Assembly: GCF_001303895.1 (NCBI RefSeq)
Contig: NZ_LJSD01000074.1
Coordinates: 1 to 64,000, forward strand
Direction of reading: 5' to 3'
DNA from: Mesorhizobium sp. 1M-11
GTDB taxonomy: Bacteria > Pseudomonadota > Alphaproteobacteria > Rhizobiales > Rhizobiaceae
DNA length: 64,000 nucleotides
Of the stretch, positions 51,397 through 58,993 are shown piece by piece. The notes beneath the pieces were generated by a model that saw nothing but the letters and a program-made list of their open reading frames with translations, ran no database searches and was not told the DNA's origin. Position 1 is the first letter of the stretch. The number at the start of each line of letters is the position of its first letter. A program made the position numbers and the translations under genes.

Positions 51397-52959
51397 ATGA
51401 GCAATACCACTCCGTCGCCCGTCGGCGACATCGTCGCACTCGAAGGCGTGACCAAACGCTTTCCGGGTATCGTCGCCAATGACAGCATCGACCTGTCGAT
51501 CCGTCCGGGCGAAGTGCATGTGCTGCTCGGCGAGAACGGGGCGGGCAAATCCACGCTGATCGGCATGCTGTCCGGCCTGCAGCAGCCCGATGAAGGACGC
51601 ATCCTGGTCGACGGCAAGCCGACGCCGATCACCTCGCCGCGCCAGGCGCTGGCGCTCGGCATCGGCACGGTGTTCCAGCACATGATGCTGGTGCCGACAC
51701 TGACCGTGGCGGAGAACCTGCTGCTTGGTGGCCCCTGGTGGCAACGACCAAGGACCGAGGAGCTCGAGGCGCGTGTCGCCGAGATCAGCAAGAGCCTCGG
51801 CATCGTGGTCAAGCTCAATGCCAGGGTTTCGGAGCTTTCGCTCGGCGAACAGCAGCAGGTCGAGATCGTGCGCGCCATGGTGCGCAACAGCAGGCTGCTG
51901 ATCCTCGACGAATCCACGTCGATGCTGACGCCGCAAGGCATCGAGGAGCTTGGCGCGCTGATGCGCCGCCTCGTCGAACAGGGATTGGCGATCGTCTTCA
52001 TCACCCACAAGCTCAAGGAGGCCGCCGCCTTCGGCGACCGCATCTCGGTGCTGAAACTCGGCCGCAAGGTCGGCGAGATCCCGCCGGAGCGTTTTCGTGC
52101 GCTCGGCGAACAGGAGATCATCTCCGAAATCGTGGAACTGATGTTCGGCAAGCAGAAGGACGACCCGGAAGCGGCCGAGCGTTCCGTTGCCTCGGTCCAC
52201 ACTGAGGCCGCTCCGCTGCTTCAGGTTGTCGATCTGGAGGTGGCTCCGACCGACAATGCGCCCGGCCTGTCGTCGATCTCCTTCGACATCCGTCCGGGCG
52301 AGATCCTCGGCATCGCCGGCATCGACGGCAACGGCCAGAAGCAGCTGGCGGAGGCACTGGCCGGCCAGCGCACGGCGACCAGCGGTTCGGTGCGGCTGGA
52401 GGGAACCGCCATTGAGAAGCTGAGCGTTGGAGAGCGCAGCCGGCGCGGTCTTCGCTACCTGACCGACGACAGGTTGGGCGAGGGCACGGTTGGCACTTTC
52501 CCGGTCTCGATCAACTTCTTCCTCAAGCAGGTCGGCGCAGCGCCGTTCTGGCGCAATGGCGTCGAGCAGCGCGCCGAGATCGACAGGCGCGCCGGCGAGC
52601 TGGTGCGCGAATACGACGTGCGCACGCCGAGCCTGAAGACGCCCGTCGCGCGGCTTTCGGGCGGTAACATCCAGAAAGTGCTTCTGGCACGCGAACTGGC
52701 CGACGGCGCGAAGGTGGTTATCTTCAACAAGCCCACCTATGGGCTCGACCTTGCCAACACGCTGGCATCGCGCCAGCGCATTCGTGACGCCGCCCAACGC
52801 GGCCTCGCCGTGCTGCTGATCTCCACCGACCTCGAGGAGTTGCTTAGCATGTGCAACCGCATTGCCGTCATGGCCAACGGGTCGCTGGTCGGCACCGTCG
52901 ACAATGCCGACGATGCCCGCACCCGGGTCGGTCGCCTGATGATCGGACTAGCCGCATGA
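51397..52959 (+). CDS. Tandem-domain ABC ATPase, nucleoside/sugar type (system C)
   Basis: A 520-aa ATPase with two nucleotide-binding domains in one chain (RbsA/YufO type). The first is complete: Walker A GENGAGKST, signature LSLGEQQQ, Walker B LLILDESTSML. The second is degenerate: GIDGNGQKQL replaces Walker A, signature LSGGNIQK is kept, and Walker B reads VIFNKPTYGLD, with Asn-Lys in place of Asp-Glu. One functional ATP site per chain is normal for the family, but the Asn-Lys pair is extreme. Its stop overlaps the permease start (ATGA). Confidence 0.9.
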   Translation: MSNTTPSPVGDIVALEGVTKRFPGIVANDSIDLSIRPGEVHVLLGENGAGKSTLIGMLSGLQQPDEGRILVDGKPTPITSPRQALALGIGTVFQHMMLVPTLTVAENLLLGGPWWQRPRTEELEARVAEISKSLGIVVKLNARVSELSLGEQQQVEIVRAMVRNSRLLILDESTSMLTPQGIEELGALMRRLVEQGLAIVFITHKLKEAAAFGDRISVLKLGRKVGEIPPERFRALGEQEIISEIVELMFGKQKDDPEAAERSVASVHTEAAPLLQVVDLEVAPTDNAPGLSSISFDIRPGEILGIAGIDGNGQKQLAEALAGQRTATSGSVRLEGTAIEKLSVGERSRRGLRYLTDDRLGEGTVGTFPVSINFFLKQVGAAPFWRNGVEQRAEIDRRAGELVREYDVRTPSLKTPVARLSGGNIQKVLLARELADGAKVVIFNKPTYGLDLANTLASRQRIRDAAQRGLAVLLISTDLEELLSMCNRIAVMANGSLVGTVDNADDARTRVGRLMIGLAA

Positions 52960-54053
52960 GCATCGACACTGCCCCCACCGCCGGCGCCACCGCACTCGAT
53001 GCCACCAGCAGCGTCGGCACGCGTCGCGACGTGCTGCGCCGGCTCTTGATGACGCTTGGCCCGATCCTCGTCGCGCTCGTCATTGCCGGCTGCATCCTAC
53101 TCGCCGTCGGCGTCGATCCGCTCGCCTATTACGGCTACGTGCTGGAGAAGGGGCTGTTCTCGCCGCTCGGCATCCAGCAGACGCTGACGCGCATGGCGCC
53201 GCTTCTGTTCCTCGCCGCAGGTCTGATCGTGGCCTTCCGCGCCGGCATGTGGAACCTCGGCGGCGACGGCCAGTTCCTGCTTGGCGCCGTCACGGCGGCA
53301 GCCAGCGCGCCGATGTTCGTCGAGGTCATGCCGGCCTGGCTGGCACTGTTCTGCGCCTTCGTCGTCGCCACGCTTGTCGCGATGGTCTGGTCGCTGGTGC
53401 CGGCACTGCTGCGCGCCTATCAGGGCGTCAACGAGATCATCACCACGCTGATGATGACGTTCCTCGGCACTTCGCTCGCCAATGTGCTGGTCAAGCTTTT
53501 GTTTCGCGATCCCGGCACGACGGTGCCGCAGACCCGCACCTTGCCGGTGGAGGACAGGCTGCCGCGCCTGTTCGACACCACCATCACCAGCGGCCTGCTG
53601 TTCGGCCTGGCGGCTATCATCATCGTGCATCTGGTGATGACGCGAACGGCTTTCGGACTGAGGCTGAGAGTCGTCGGTGCCAATCCGCGAGCGGCGGTTC
53701 ATGCCGGGCTCGGCGTGCCTGGCCTGACCATCGCCGTCTTCGCTATTTCGGCGGGGCTGGCCGGCCTTGCCGGCGCTGTCGACATCATCGGCGTGCAGGG
53801 CAATGTCCGCGCCGACTGGAACCCGGCCTATGGGCTGGCGGTGATCCCGGCGGTGTTCCTCGCCCGTATGAACGGTTTTGCGGCCATCGGCTTCGTGTTC
53901 CTGCTTTCGGTGCTGTCGATCGGCGGCGAAAGCGCGGCACGGCGGCTCGGCGTTCCCAATCATTTCACGCTGGTGCTGGTCTCGATCGTGCTGATCGTGC
54001 TCGCGCTCGCCGAATATGTCGACCACCGCTACAACCAGTCGAGAAAGGCCTGA
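52956..54053 (+). CDS. BPD_transp_2 ABC permease (system C)
   Basis: A 365-aa permease of the RbsC/nucleoside importer type with about ten predicted helices. Family segments are FRAGMWNLGGDGQFLLGA, YQGVNEIITTLMMTFLG (the cytoplasmic coupling region) and VVGANPRAAVHAGLGV. The start at 52956 overlaps the ATPase stop by 4 nt. It pairs with the permease at 54057 to form a heterodimer, as in YufP/YufQ. Confidence 0.9.
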   Translation: MSIDTAPTAGATALDATSSVGTRRDVLRRLLMTLGPILVALVIAGCILLAVGVDPLAYYGYVLEKGLFSPLGIQQTLTRMAPLLFLAAGLIVAFRAGMWNLGGDGQFLLGAVTAAASAPMFVEVMPAWLALFCAFVVATLVAMVWSLVPALLRAYQGVNEIITTLMMTFLGTSLANVLVKLLFRDPGTTVPQTRTLPVEDRLPRLFDTTITSGLLFGLAAIIIVHLVMTRTAFGLRLRVVGANPRAAVHAGLGVPGLTIAVFAISAGLAGLAGAVDIIGVQGNVRADWNPAYGLAVIPAVFLARMNGFAAIGFVFLLSVLSIGGESAARRLGVPNHFTLVLVSIVLIVLALAEYVDHRYNQSRKA

Positions 54054-54056
54054 CGC

Positions 54057-54992
54057 ATGACCGGGCTGTTCAGCGAAGTCTTTCTCAGCGCGCTGCTGTT
54101 CGGCGCGGTCACCGCGGCTGTCCCGCTGCTGCTCGCGGGGCTTGGCGAGCAGATGTCGGAAAAGGCCGGCGTGCTCAACATCGGCATCGAAGGCATGATG
54201 CTGGCCGGCGCCTATCTCGGCTTCGTCGGCGCTTTCTATTCGGGGTCGCTGTGGCTGGGTTTCCTCACCGGTGCCGCCGGTGGCGTGGCGGTGGCGCTGG
54301 TCATGGCGCTCTTGTGCGTGCGCATCGGCCTGAACCAGATCGTCATCGGCATTGCGCTGACGCTCGGCCTCGAAGGCCTGACGGCGCTGCTGCACCACTT
54401 CCAGTTCTCGCGCAGCTATCCCCGTTTGCCGGCTCCGAATCCCACCGTAATTCCGACGTTGGTGGACATTCCGGTGATCGGGCCGGCCTTTTTCAAACAT
54501 CACCTGATCGTCTACCTGGCCGTCGCCCTGGTGTTCGCCATGGGCTACCTCTACCGGCGCACGCAACTTGGCCTCAACTTGCAGGCCGCAGGCGACAAGC
54601 CGGCCGCACTCGATGTCGCCGGCATCGACGTCATCCGGACGCGCACCATCGCCGTGCTGTCGACCGGCGCGCTGGCAGGGCTCGGCGGAGCTTATCTCGC
54701 CAATGTCGGGGCAGGCCTGTTCATTCCCTTCATCACCAACGGCGCCGGCTTCCTCGGCATCGTGCTTGCCATGCTGGCGCGCGGCCGGCCGGTCTGGGTG
54801 CTGTTCGGCGCCCTACTGTTCGGCGTCTGCCTGTCGCTGACAACGGCCATGCAGGTGGCGGGCATCAACATACCGACCGACGTCATCCAGATGCTGCCGT
54901 TCCTGGCAGTGATGATCATGCTGGTGCTGTTCGGCCGGCGGGCGAGCCTGCCGGCGGCACTCGGAATTCCCTATGAGCGCGGTGCGCGCTGA
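54057..54992 (+). CDS. BPD_transp_2 ABC permease (system C)
   Basis: A 311-aa partner permease with about nine to ten helices. Typical segments are EKAGVLNIGIEGMMLAGAYLG, GLNQIVIGIALTLGLEGL and QAAGDKPAALDVAGIDV. It starts 3 nt after the first permease gene. Forty-seven nucleotides later comes the 4-pyridoxolactonase gene, tying this importer to B6 catabolism. Confidence 0.9.
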   Translation: MTGLFSEVFLSALLFGAVTAAVPLLLAGLGEQMSEKAGVLNIGIEGMMLAGAYLGFVGAFYSGSLWLGFLTGAAGGVAVALVMALLCVRIGLNQIVIGIALTLGLEGLTALLHHFQFSRSYPRLPAPNPTVIPTLVDIPVIGPAFFKHHLIVYLAVALVFAMGYLYRRTQLGLNLQAAGDKPAALDVAGIDVIRTRTIAVLSTGALAGLGGAYLANVGAGLFIPFITNGAGFLGIVLAMLARGRPVWVLFGALLFGVCLSLTTAMQVAGINIPTDVIQMLPFLAVMIMLVLFGRRASLPAALGIPYERGAR

Positions 54993-55039
54993 CGACAACG
55001 GATGCGCGGACGGGAGCCGCGCCAACACAGGAGGCAAGA

Positions 55040-55846
55040 ATGTCGGATACCAAGGTCTACCTGCTCGACGGCGGCTCGCTCGTCCTCGACGGTTATCATG
55101 TGTTCTGGAACCGCGGCCCGGGCGGCGAAGTCCGCTTTCCGGTCTATTCGATCCTGATCGAACATGCCGAGGGCCGCTTCCTTATCGACACAGGCTTTGA
55201 CTACGACCACGTCATGAAGGTGCTGCCCTTCGAAAAGCCGATCCAGGAAAAGCACCAGACCATTCCGGGCGCGCTGGCGCTGCTCGGGCTGGAGCCGAAG
55301 GACATCGACGTCGTCGTCAATTCGCATTTCCATTTCGACCATTGCGGCGGCAACAAATATTTCCCGCATGCCAAGAAGATCTGCCACCGCACGGAGGTGC
55401 CGCAGGCCTGCAATCCGCAGCCGTTCGAACATCTCGGCTATTCGGACTTGAGCTTCTCGGCGGAAGCGGCGGAGGCACGCGGCGCCACCGCGCAACTCCT
55501 GGAAGGCACCACGCGCGCCAACTCGACCTTCGAAGGGATCGACGGCGACGTCGAACTCGCCAAGGGCGTCAAGTTGATCTCGACGCCCGGCCATTCGATC
55601 GGCCACTACAGCCTTCTCGTGGAGTTTCCCAAGCGCAAGCCGATCATGTTCACGATCGACGCCGCCTACACCCAGAAAAGCCTGGAGACGCTGTGCCAGG
55701 CAGCCTTCCACATCGACCCGGTCGCCGGCGTCAATTCGATGCGCAAGGTCAAGAAGCTGGCCGAGGACCATGGTGCCGAGCTGATGTACTCGCACGACAT
55801 GGAAAACTTCAAAACCTACAGAACCGGCACGCAGTTCTACGGCTGA
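55040..55846 (+). CDS. 4-pyridoxolactonase
   Basis: A 268-aa zinc metallo-beta-lactamase-fold lactonase hydrolysing 4-pyridoxolactone to 4-pyridoxate. It is nearly identical to the recalled M. loti mlr6805 enzyme. The HxHxDH site is His96, His98, Asp100 and His101 (NSHFHFDHCGG); further metal ligands are the His in TPGHSIGH, the Asp in TIDAAY and the His in YSHDMENF. The same fold includes N-acyl-homoserine lactonases, but sequence and neighbours favour the B6 role. GGAGGC precedes the ATG at 55040. Confidence 0.96.
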   Translation: MSDTKVYLLDGGSLVLDGYHVFWNRGPGGEVRFPVYSILIEHAEGRFLIDTGFDYDHVMKVLPFEKPIQEKHQTIPGALALLGLEPKDIDVVVNSHFHFDHCGGNKYFPHAKKICHRTEVPQACNPQPFEHLGYSDLSFSAEAAEARGATAQLLEGTTRANSTFEGIDGDVELAKGVKLISTPGHSIGHYSLLVEFPKRKPIMFTIDAAYTQKSLETLCQAAFHIDPVAGVNSMRKVKKLAEDHGAELMYSHDMENFKTYRTGTQFYG

Positions 55847-55871
55847 AAGCCTACCAATCCGGAGACAGAAA

Positions 55872-57050
55872 ATGCGCTACCTTGAACATGCCGATCCGGT
55901 GATCACCCTGACCGCAGGGCCGGTGGACGCCTATGCAAAGGTGCTGCGCGGCCTTGGCCGCACGGTGCTTTACGACTACGATCCGGCGTTCCAGCTCTTC
56001 TACGAGAAAGTGGTCGACAAGGCGCAGAAGGCGATGCGGCTGTCGACCAAGCCGGTCATCCTGCACGGCGAACCGGTCCTCGGCCTGGAAGCCGCTGCAG
56101 CGTCGCTGATCACGCCAGACGACGTGGTGCTGAACTTGGCCTCGGGCGTCTACGGCAAGGGCTTCGGCTATTGGGCGAAACGCTATTCGCCCAACCTGCT
56201 CGAGATCGAAGTGCCCTACAACGAGGCAATCGACCCGCAGGCGGTTGCCGACATGCTGAAGAAGCACCCGGAGATCACCGTCGTCTCGGTCTGCCATCAC
56301 GACACGCCGTCAGGCACCATAAACCCGATCGATGCCATCGGCGCGCTGGTGTCGGCGCATGGCGCCTATCTCATCGTCGACGCCGTCTCGTCTTTCGGCG
56401 GGATGAAGACGCATCCGGAAGACTGCAAGGCCGACATCTATGTCACCGGCCCGAACAAGTGCCTGGGAGCGCCTCCTGGCCTGACGCTGATGGCCGTCAG
56501 TGCGCGCGGCTGGGCAAAAATGAAGGCCAACAAGGCGGCACCGCGCGCCTCGATGCTGAGCATCGTCGACTGGGAGAACGCGTGGTCGCGCGAGCAGCCT
56601 TTCCCGTTCACGCCATCGGTCGCGGAGGTCAACGGGCTCGACGCGGCGCTCGACCTCTATCTCGACGAGGGGCCTGAAGCGGTGTGGGCGCGCCACGCGC
56701 TGACGGCAAAGGCCATGCGTGCCGGTGTCACCGCGATGGGCCTGTCGATCTGGGCCGCCAGCGAGGGGATCGCGTCGCCGACCACGACCGCTGTGCGCAC
56801 ACCGGCCGGTGTCGACGAGAAGGCGCTGCGTCAGGCCGCGCGCGCCCGCTACGGCGTGGTGTTCTCGTCGGGGCGCGGCGAAACGCTGGGGAAGCTGACG
56901 CGCATCGGCCATATGGGCCCGACCGCGCAGCCGATCTATGCGATCGCGGCGCTCACGGCACTCGGCGGCGCCATGAATGCCGCCGGTCAGAAGCTTGCAA
57001 TCGGCAAGGGCATCGACGCGGCGCTGGCCGTCATCGACGCCGACGCCTGA
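55872..57050 (+). CDS. ppaT: Pyridoxamine-pyruvate aminotransferase
   Basis: A 392-aa fold-type I aminotransferase that converts pyridoxamine and pyruvate to pyridoxal and L-alanine. Unusually it takes the B6 vitamer as substrate and needs no bound PLP. It is nearly identical to the recalled M. loti mlr6806 enzyme. Lys196 in VTGPNKCLGAPPG forms the Schiff base (Lys197 in the recalled numbering) and Glu67 in LHGEPVL matches the recalled Glu68. RIGHMGPTAQP carries the carboxylate-binding Arg. It is encoded 25 nt after the lactonase gene. Confidence 0.96.
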   Translation: MRYLEHADPVITLTAGPVDAYAKVLRGLGRTVLYDYDPAFQLFYEKVVDKAQKAMRLSTKPVILHGEPVLGLEAAAASLITPDDVVLNLASGVYGKGFGYWAKRYSPNLLEIEVPYNEAIDPQAVADMLKKHPEITVVSVCHHDTPSGTINPIDAIGALVSAHGAYLIVDAVSSFGGMKTHPEDCKADIYVTGPNKCLGAPPGLTLMAVSARGWAKMKANKAAPRASMLSIVDWENAWSREQPFPFTPSVAEVNGLDAALDLYLDEGPEAVWARHALTAKAMRAGVTAMGLSIWAASEGIASPTTTAVRTPAGVDEKALRQAARARYGVVFSSGRGETLGKLTRIGHMGPTAQPIYAIAALTALGGAMNAAGQKLAIGKGIDAALAVIDADA

Positions 57051-57087
57051 ACACAGACCATAAGAATGGGCATAAGGGAGAAATTTC

Positions 57088-57834
57088 ATGACTGAACGGC
57101 TTGCGGGAAAGACGGCCCTTGTGACGGGCGCCGCACAAGGCATCGGCAAGGCGATCGCGACGCGGCTGGCAGCCGATGGCGCGACCGTCATCGTCAGCGA
57201 TGTCAACGCCGAGGGCGCCAAGGCTGCCGCCGCCGCGATCGGTGGAAAGGCGAAGGCGATCGCCGCCGACATCTCAGATCCGGCATCGGTGAAGGCGCTG
57301 TTTGCCGAAATCCAGGCGCTGTCCGGCGGCATCGACATCCTGGTCAACAACGCCAGCATCGTGCCTTTCATCGCCTGGGACGATGTCGACCTCGACCACT
57401 GGCGCAAGATCATCGACGTCAACCTGACCGGCACCTTCATCGTCAGCCGCGCGGCGACCGACCAGATGCGGGCGGCAGACAAGGCCGGGCGCGTGATCAG
57501 CATCGCCTCCAACACCTTCTTCGCTGGCACGCCCAATATGGCGGCCTATGTCGCGGCCAAGGGCGGTGTCATCGGCTTCACCAGGGCGCTGGCGACGGAG
57601 CTCGGCAAATACAACATCACGGCCAATGCGGTGACGCCGGGCCTGATCGAAAGCGACGGCGTCAAGGCGAGCCCGCACAATGAGGCGTTCGGTTTCGTCG
57701 AGATGCTGCAGGCCATGAAGGGCAAGGGCCAGCCGGAGCATATCGCCGACGTCGTGTCCTTCCTCGCCTCGGACGACGCACGCTGGATCACCGGCCAGAC
57801 GATCAACGTCGACGCCGGCATGGTTCGGCACTAG
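57088..57834 (+). CDS. Pyridoxal 4-dehydrogenase (SDR)
   Basis: A 248-aa classical short-chain dehydrogenase that oxidises pyridoxal (as its hemiacetal) to 4-pyridoxolactone with NAD+. It is nearly identical to the recalled M. loti mlr6807 enzyme. The NAD motif TGAAQGIG is at 13-20, NNAS at 87-90, and the catalytic set is Ser141, Tyr154 and Lys158. The C-terminus ITGQTINVDAGMVRH is standard. GGGAG precedes the ATG. It is the last gene of the operon; its TAG stop forms part of the terminator stem. Confidence 0.96.
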   Translation: MTERLAGKTALVTGAAQGIGKAIATRLAADGATVIVSDVNAEGAKAAAAAIGGKAKAIAADISDPASVKALFAEIQALSGGIDILVNNASIVPFIAWDDVDLDHWRKIIDVNLTGTFIVSRAATDQMRAADKAGRVISIASNTFFAGTPNMAAYVAAKGGVIGFTRALATELGKYNITANAVTPGLIESDGVKASPHNEAFGFVEMLQAMKGKGQPEHIADVVSFLASDDARWITGQTINVDAGMVRH

Positions 57835-57873
57835 AGCGTTTCCGTTTTTTCACCGAAACGCGGAAACGCTCTA
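57832..57873 (+). terminator. Operon terminator within a rhizobial repeat
   Basis: TAGAGCGTTTCCG and CGGAAACGCTCTA pair over 13 bp; the stem begins with the pyridoxal dehydrogenase stop codon. The 16-nt loop carries a competing CGTTTC/GAAACG pair. AAGTTTTTGTTTT follows. It belongs to a palindrome family frequent between Mesorhizobium genes (recalled) and should end the B6 transcript. Confidence 0.8.
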
Positions 57874-57902
57874 AGTTTTTGTTTTCGCCGCATTTTTGTG
57901 AC

Positions 57903-57974
57903 GCCAAGTGATCCCACTTGGCTACAAAATGCTCCAGCAACGTCGCGCACGGCTGACCGAGCGCTATAGCGCTC
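57903..57974. repeat. Further palindromes after the B6 operon
   Basis: Two perfect palindromes lie here: GCCAAGTG-ATCC-CACTTGGC at 57903-57922 and GAGCGCTATAGCGCTC at 57959-57974. With the terminator before and the hairpin after, this 217-nt gap is almost entirely repeat-like, and no gene is seen in it. Confidence 0.6.
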
Positions 57975-58015
57975 AGCCTCTGCGGGGCCGCGGTCGAGCA
58001 TGGCAGCGAAAATTG

Positions 58016-58044
58016 AAAAGGTGAGCGCTCAGCGCTCACCTTTT
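58016..58044. terminator. Bidirectional terminator of the nucleoside operon
   Basis: AAAAGGTGAGCGCT and AGCGCTCACCTTTT are 14-nt perfect arms around a single C, effectively a 13-bp stem with a TCA loop. It lies 7 nt after the last minus-strand gene and has A/T runs on both ends, so it can stop transcripts from both sides. Confidence 0.88.
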
Positions 58045-58051
58045 GCAGTTG

Positions 58052-58993
58052 CTAGTCCCTCAGCAGGTCGAACATGAGCTTGAAAAAGCGGTCGGCGTCG
58101 ACTTCGTAGGCAATGCGTGCGTTGTCCTTCTCGCCACGCTCACTCCAGAAGTCGGCGACCGTCGCTCCAAATGTGTGGCTACCCTGAAGATCCACCGCAA
58201 TGTGGGCAGGGCGCGTCTTGACCAGGGTCGGGTCGATCGCCAGCGCCAGCGCCAGCGGATCATGCATGGCGCCGCCGACGCCCATCGAGTTGCGATGCAG
58301 CTTCTCGTAGAACAGCAGCCAGTCGTTGACGAGTTTTCCGAGCGGCGTATCGATCTTGGCGAGCTCGGCATATTGCGGCTCTTCGATCAGCACCTGCATG
58401 GTGACGTCAAGGCCGACCATGGTGATCGGGACACCGGAATCAAGCACGATCTTCAGCGCCTCCGGATCGCAGAAGGCGTTGAATTCCGTCGGCGTTATGA
58501 TCTCGCTCTTGCGATAGAACACGCCGCCCATCCAGATCAGTTCCTTGATCTTGGGCAATACATGGGGATGCTTGAGGATCATCAGGCCGATGTTGCAGAG
58601 AGGGCCTGTCGCCACGACAAGCAACGGTTCTGGCGAAGCCATCAGCTTGTCGGCCAGAAAGTCGACCGCATGCTGGTCGACCGGCTTGATGGTCGCCTGC
58701 GGCAGGTAGGGCGAGCCTTCGAGGCCGCTCGGGCCATCTGCGGTTCCGAGTACCAGGGGACGCGCCAGCGGGCGATGGCAGCCAGCGGCGACGGGTATGT
58801 CGCCGGCGCCGATATATTCCAGGATGCGCAGGGCGTTGGTCGTCGTCTTCTCCAGTTCGGCATTGCCGCAGGTGGTGGTGACGCCGAGCATTTCGATGGC
58901 CGGCGAGCGATGCGCCATGACCAGCGCGATGGCGTCGTCGTGACCGGGATCGCAGTCGAAAAGAATGGGGGTGGGCTTCATCATTGCACTCAT
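58052..58993 (-). CDS. Nucleoside hydrolase (IunH type)
   Basis: A 313-aa inosine/uridine-preferring nucleoside N-ribohydrolase, splitting nucleosides to base and ribose. The Ca2+ site DCDPGHDDAIAL (Asp13, Asp15, Asp19, Asp20) and the catalytic His-Asp pair His244-Asp245 (GAMHDPLALA) are both canonical. TGPLCNIG and WMGGVFY are other family motifs. It overlaps the upstream hydrolase gene by one base (TGATG). It closes the operon with the BMP-type importer, so imported nucleosides are its probable substrates. Confidence 0.92.
   Translation of the reverse strand: MSAMMKPTPILFDCDPGHDDAIALVMAHRSPAIEMLGVTTTCGNAELEKTTTNALRILEYIGAGDIPVAAGCHRPLARPLVLGTADGPSGLEGSPYLPQATIKPVDQHAVDFLADKLMASPEPLLVVATGPLCNIGLMILKHPHVLPKIKELIWMGGVFYRKSEIITPTEFNAFCDPEALKIVLDSGVPITMVGLDVTMQVLIEEPQYAELAKIDTPLGKLVNDWLLFYEKLHRNSMGVGGAMHDPLALALAIDPTLVKTRPAHIAVDLQGSHTFGATVADFWSERGEKDNARIAYEVDADRFFKLMFDLLRD

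Noticed and set aside
55040..55846. N-acyl-homoserine lactonase (quorum quenching)
   Set aside because: The metallo-beta-lactamase fold fits, but the sequence matches recalled 4-pyridoxolactonase almost throughout and the next two genes are B6 enzymes.
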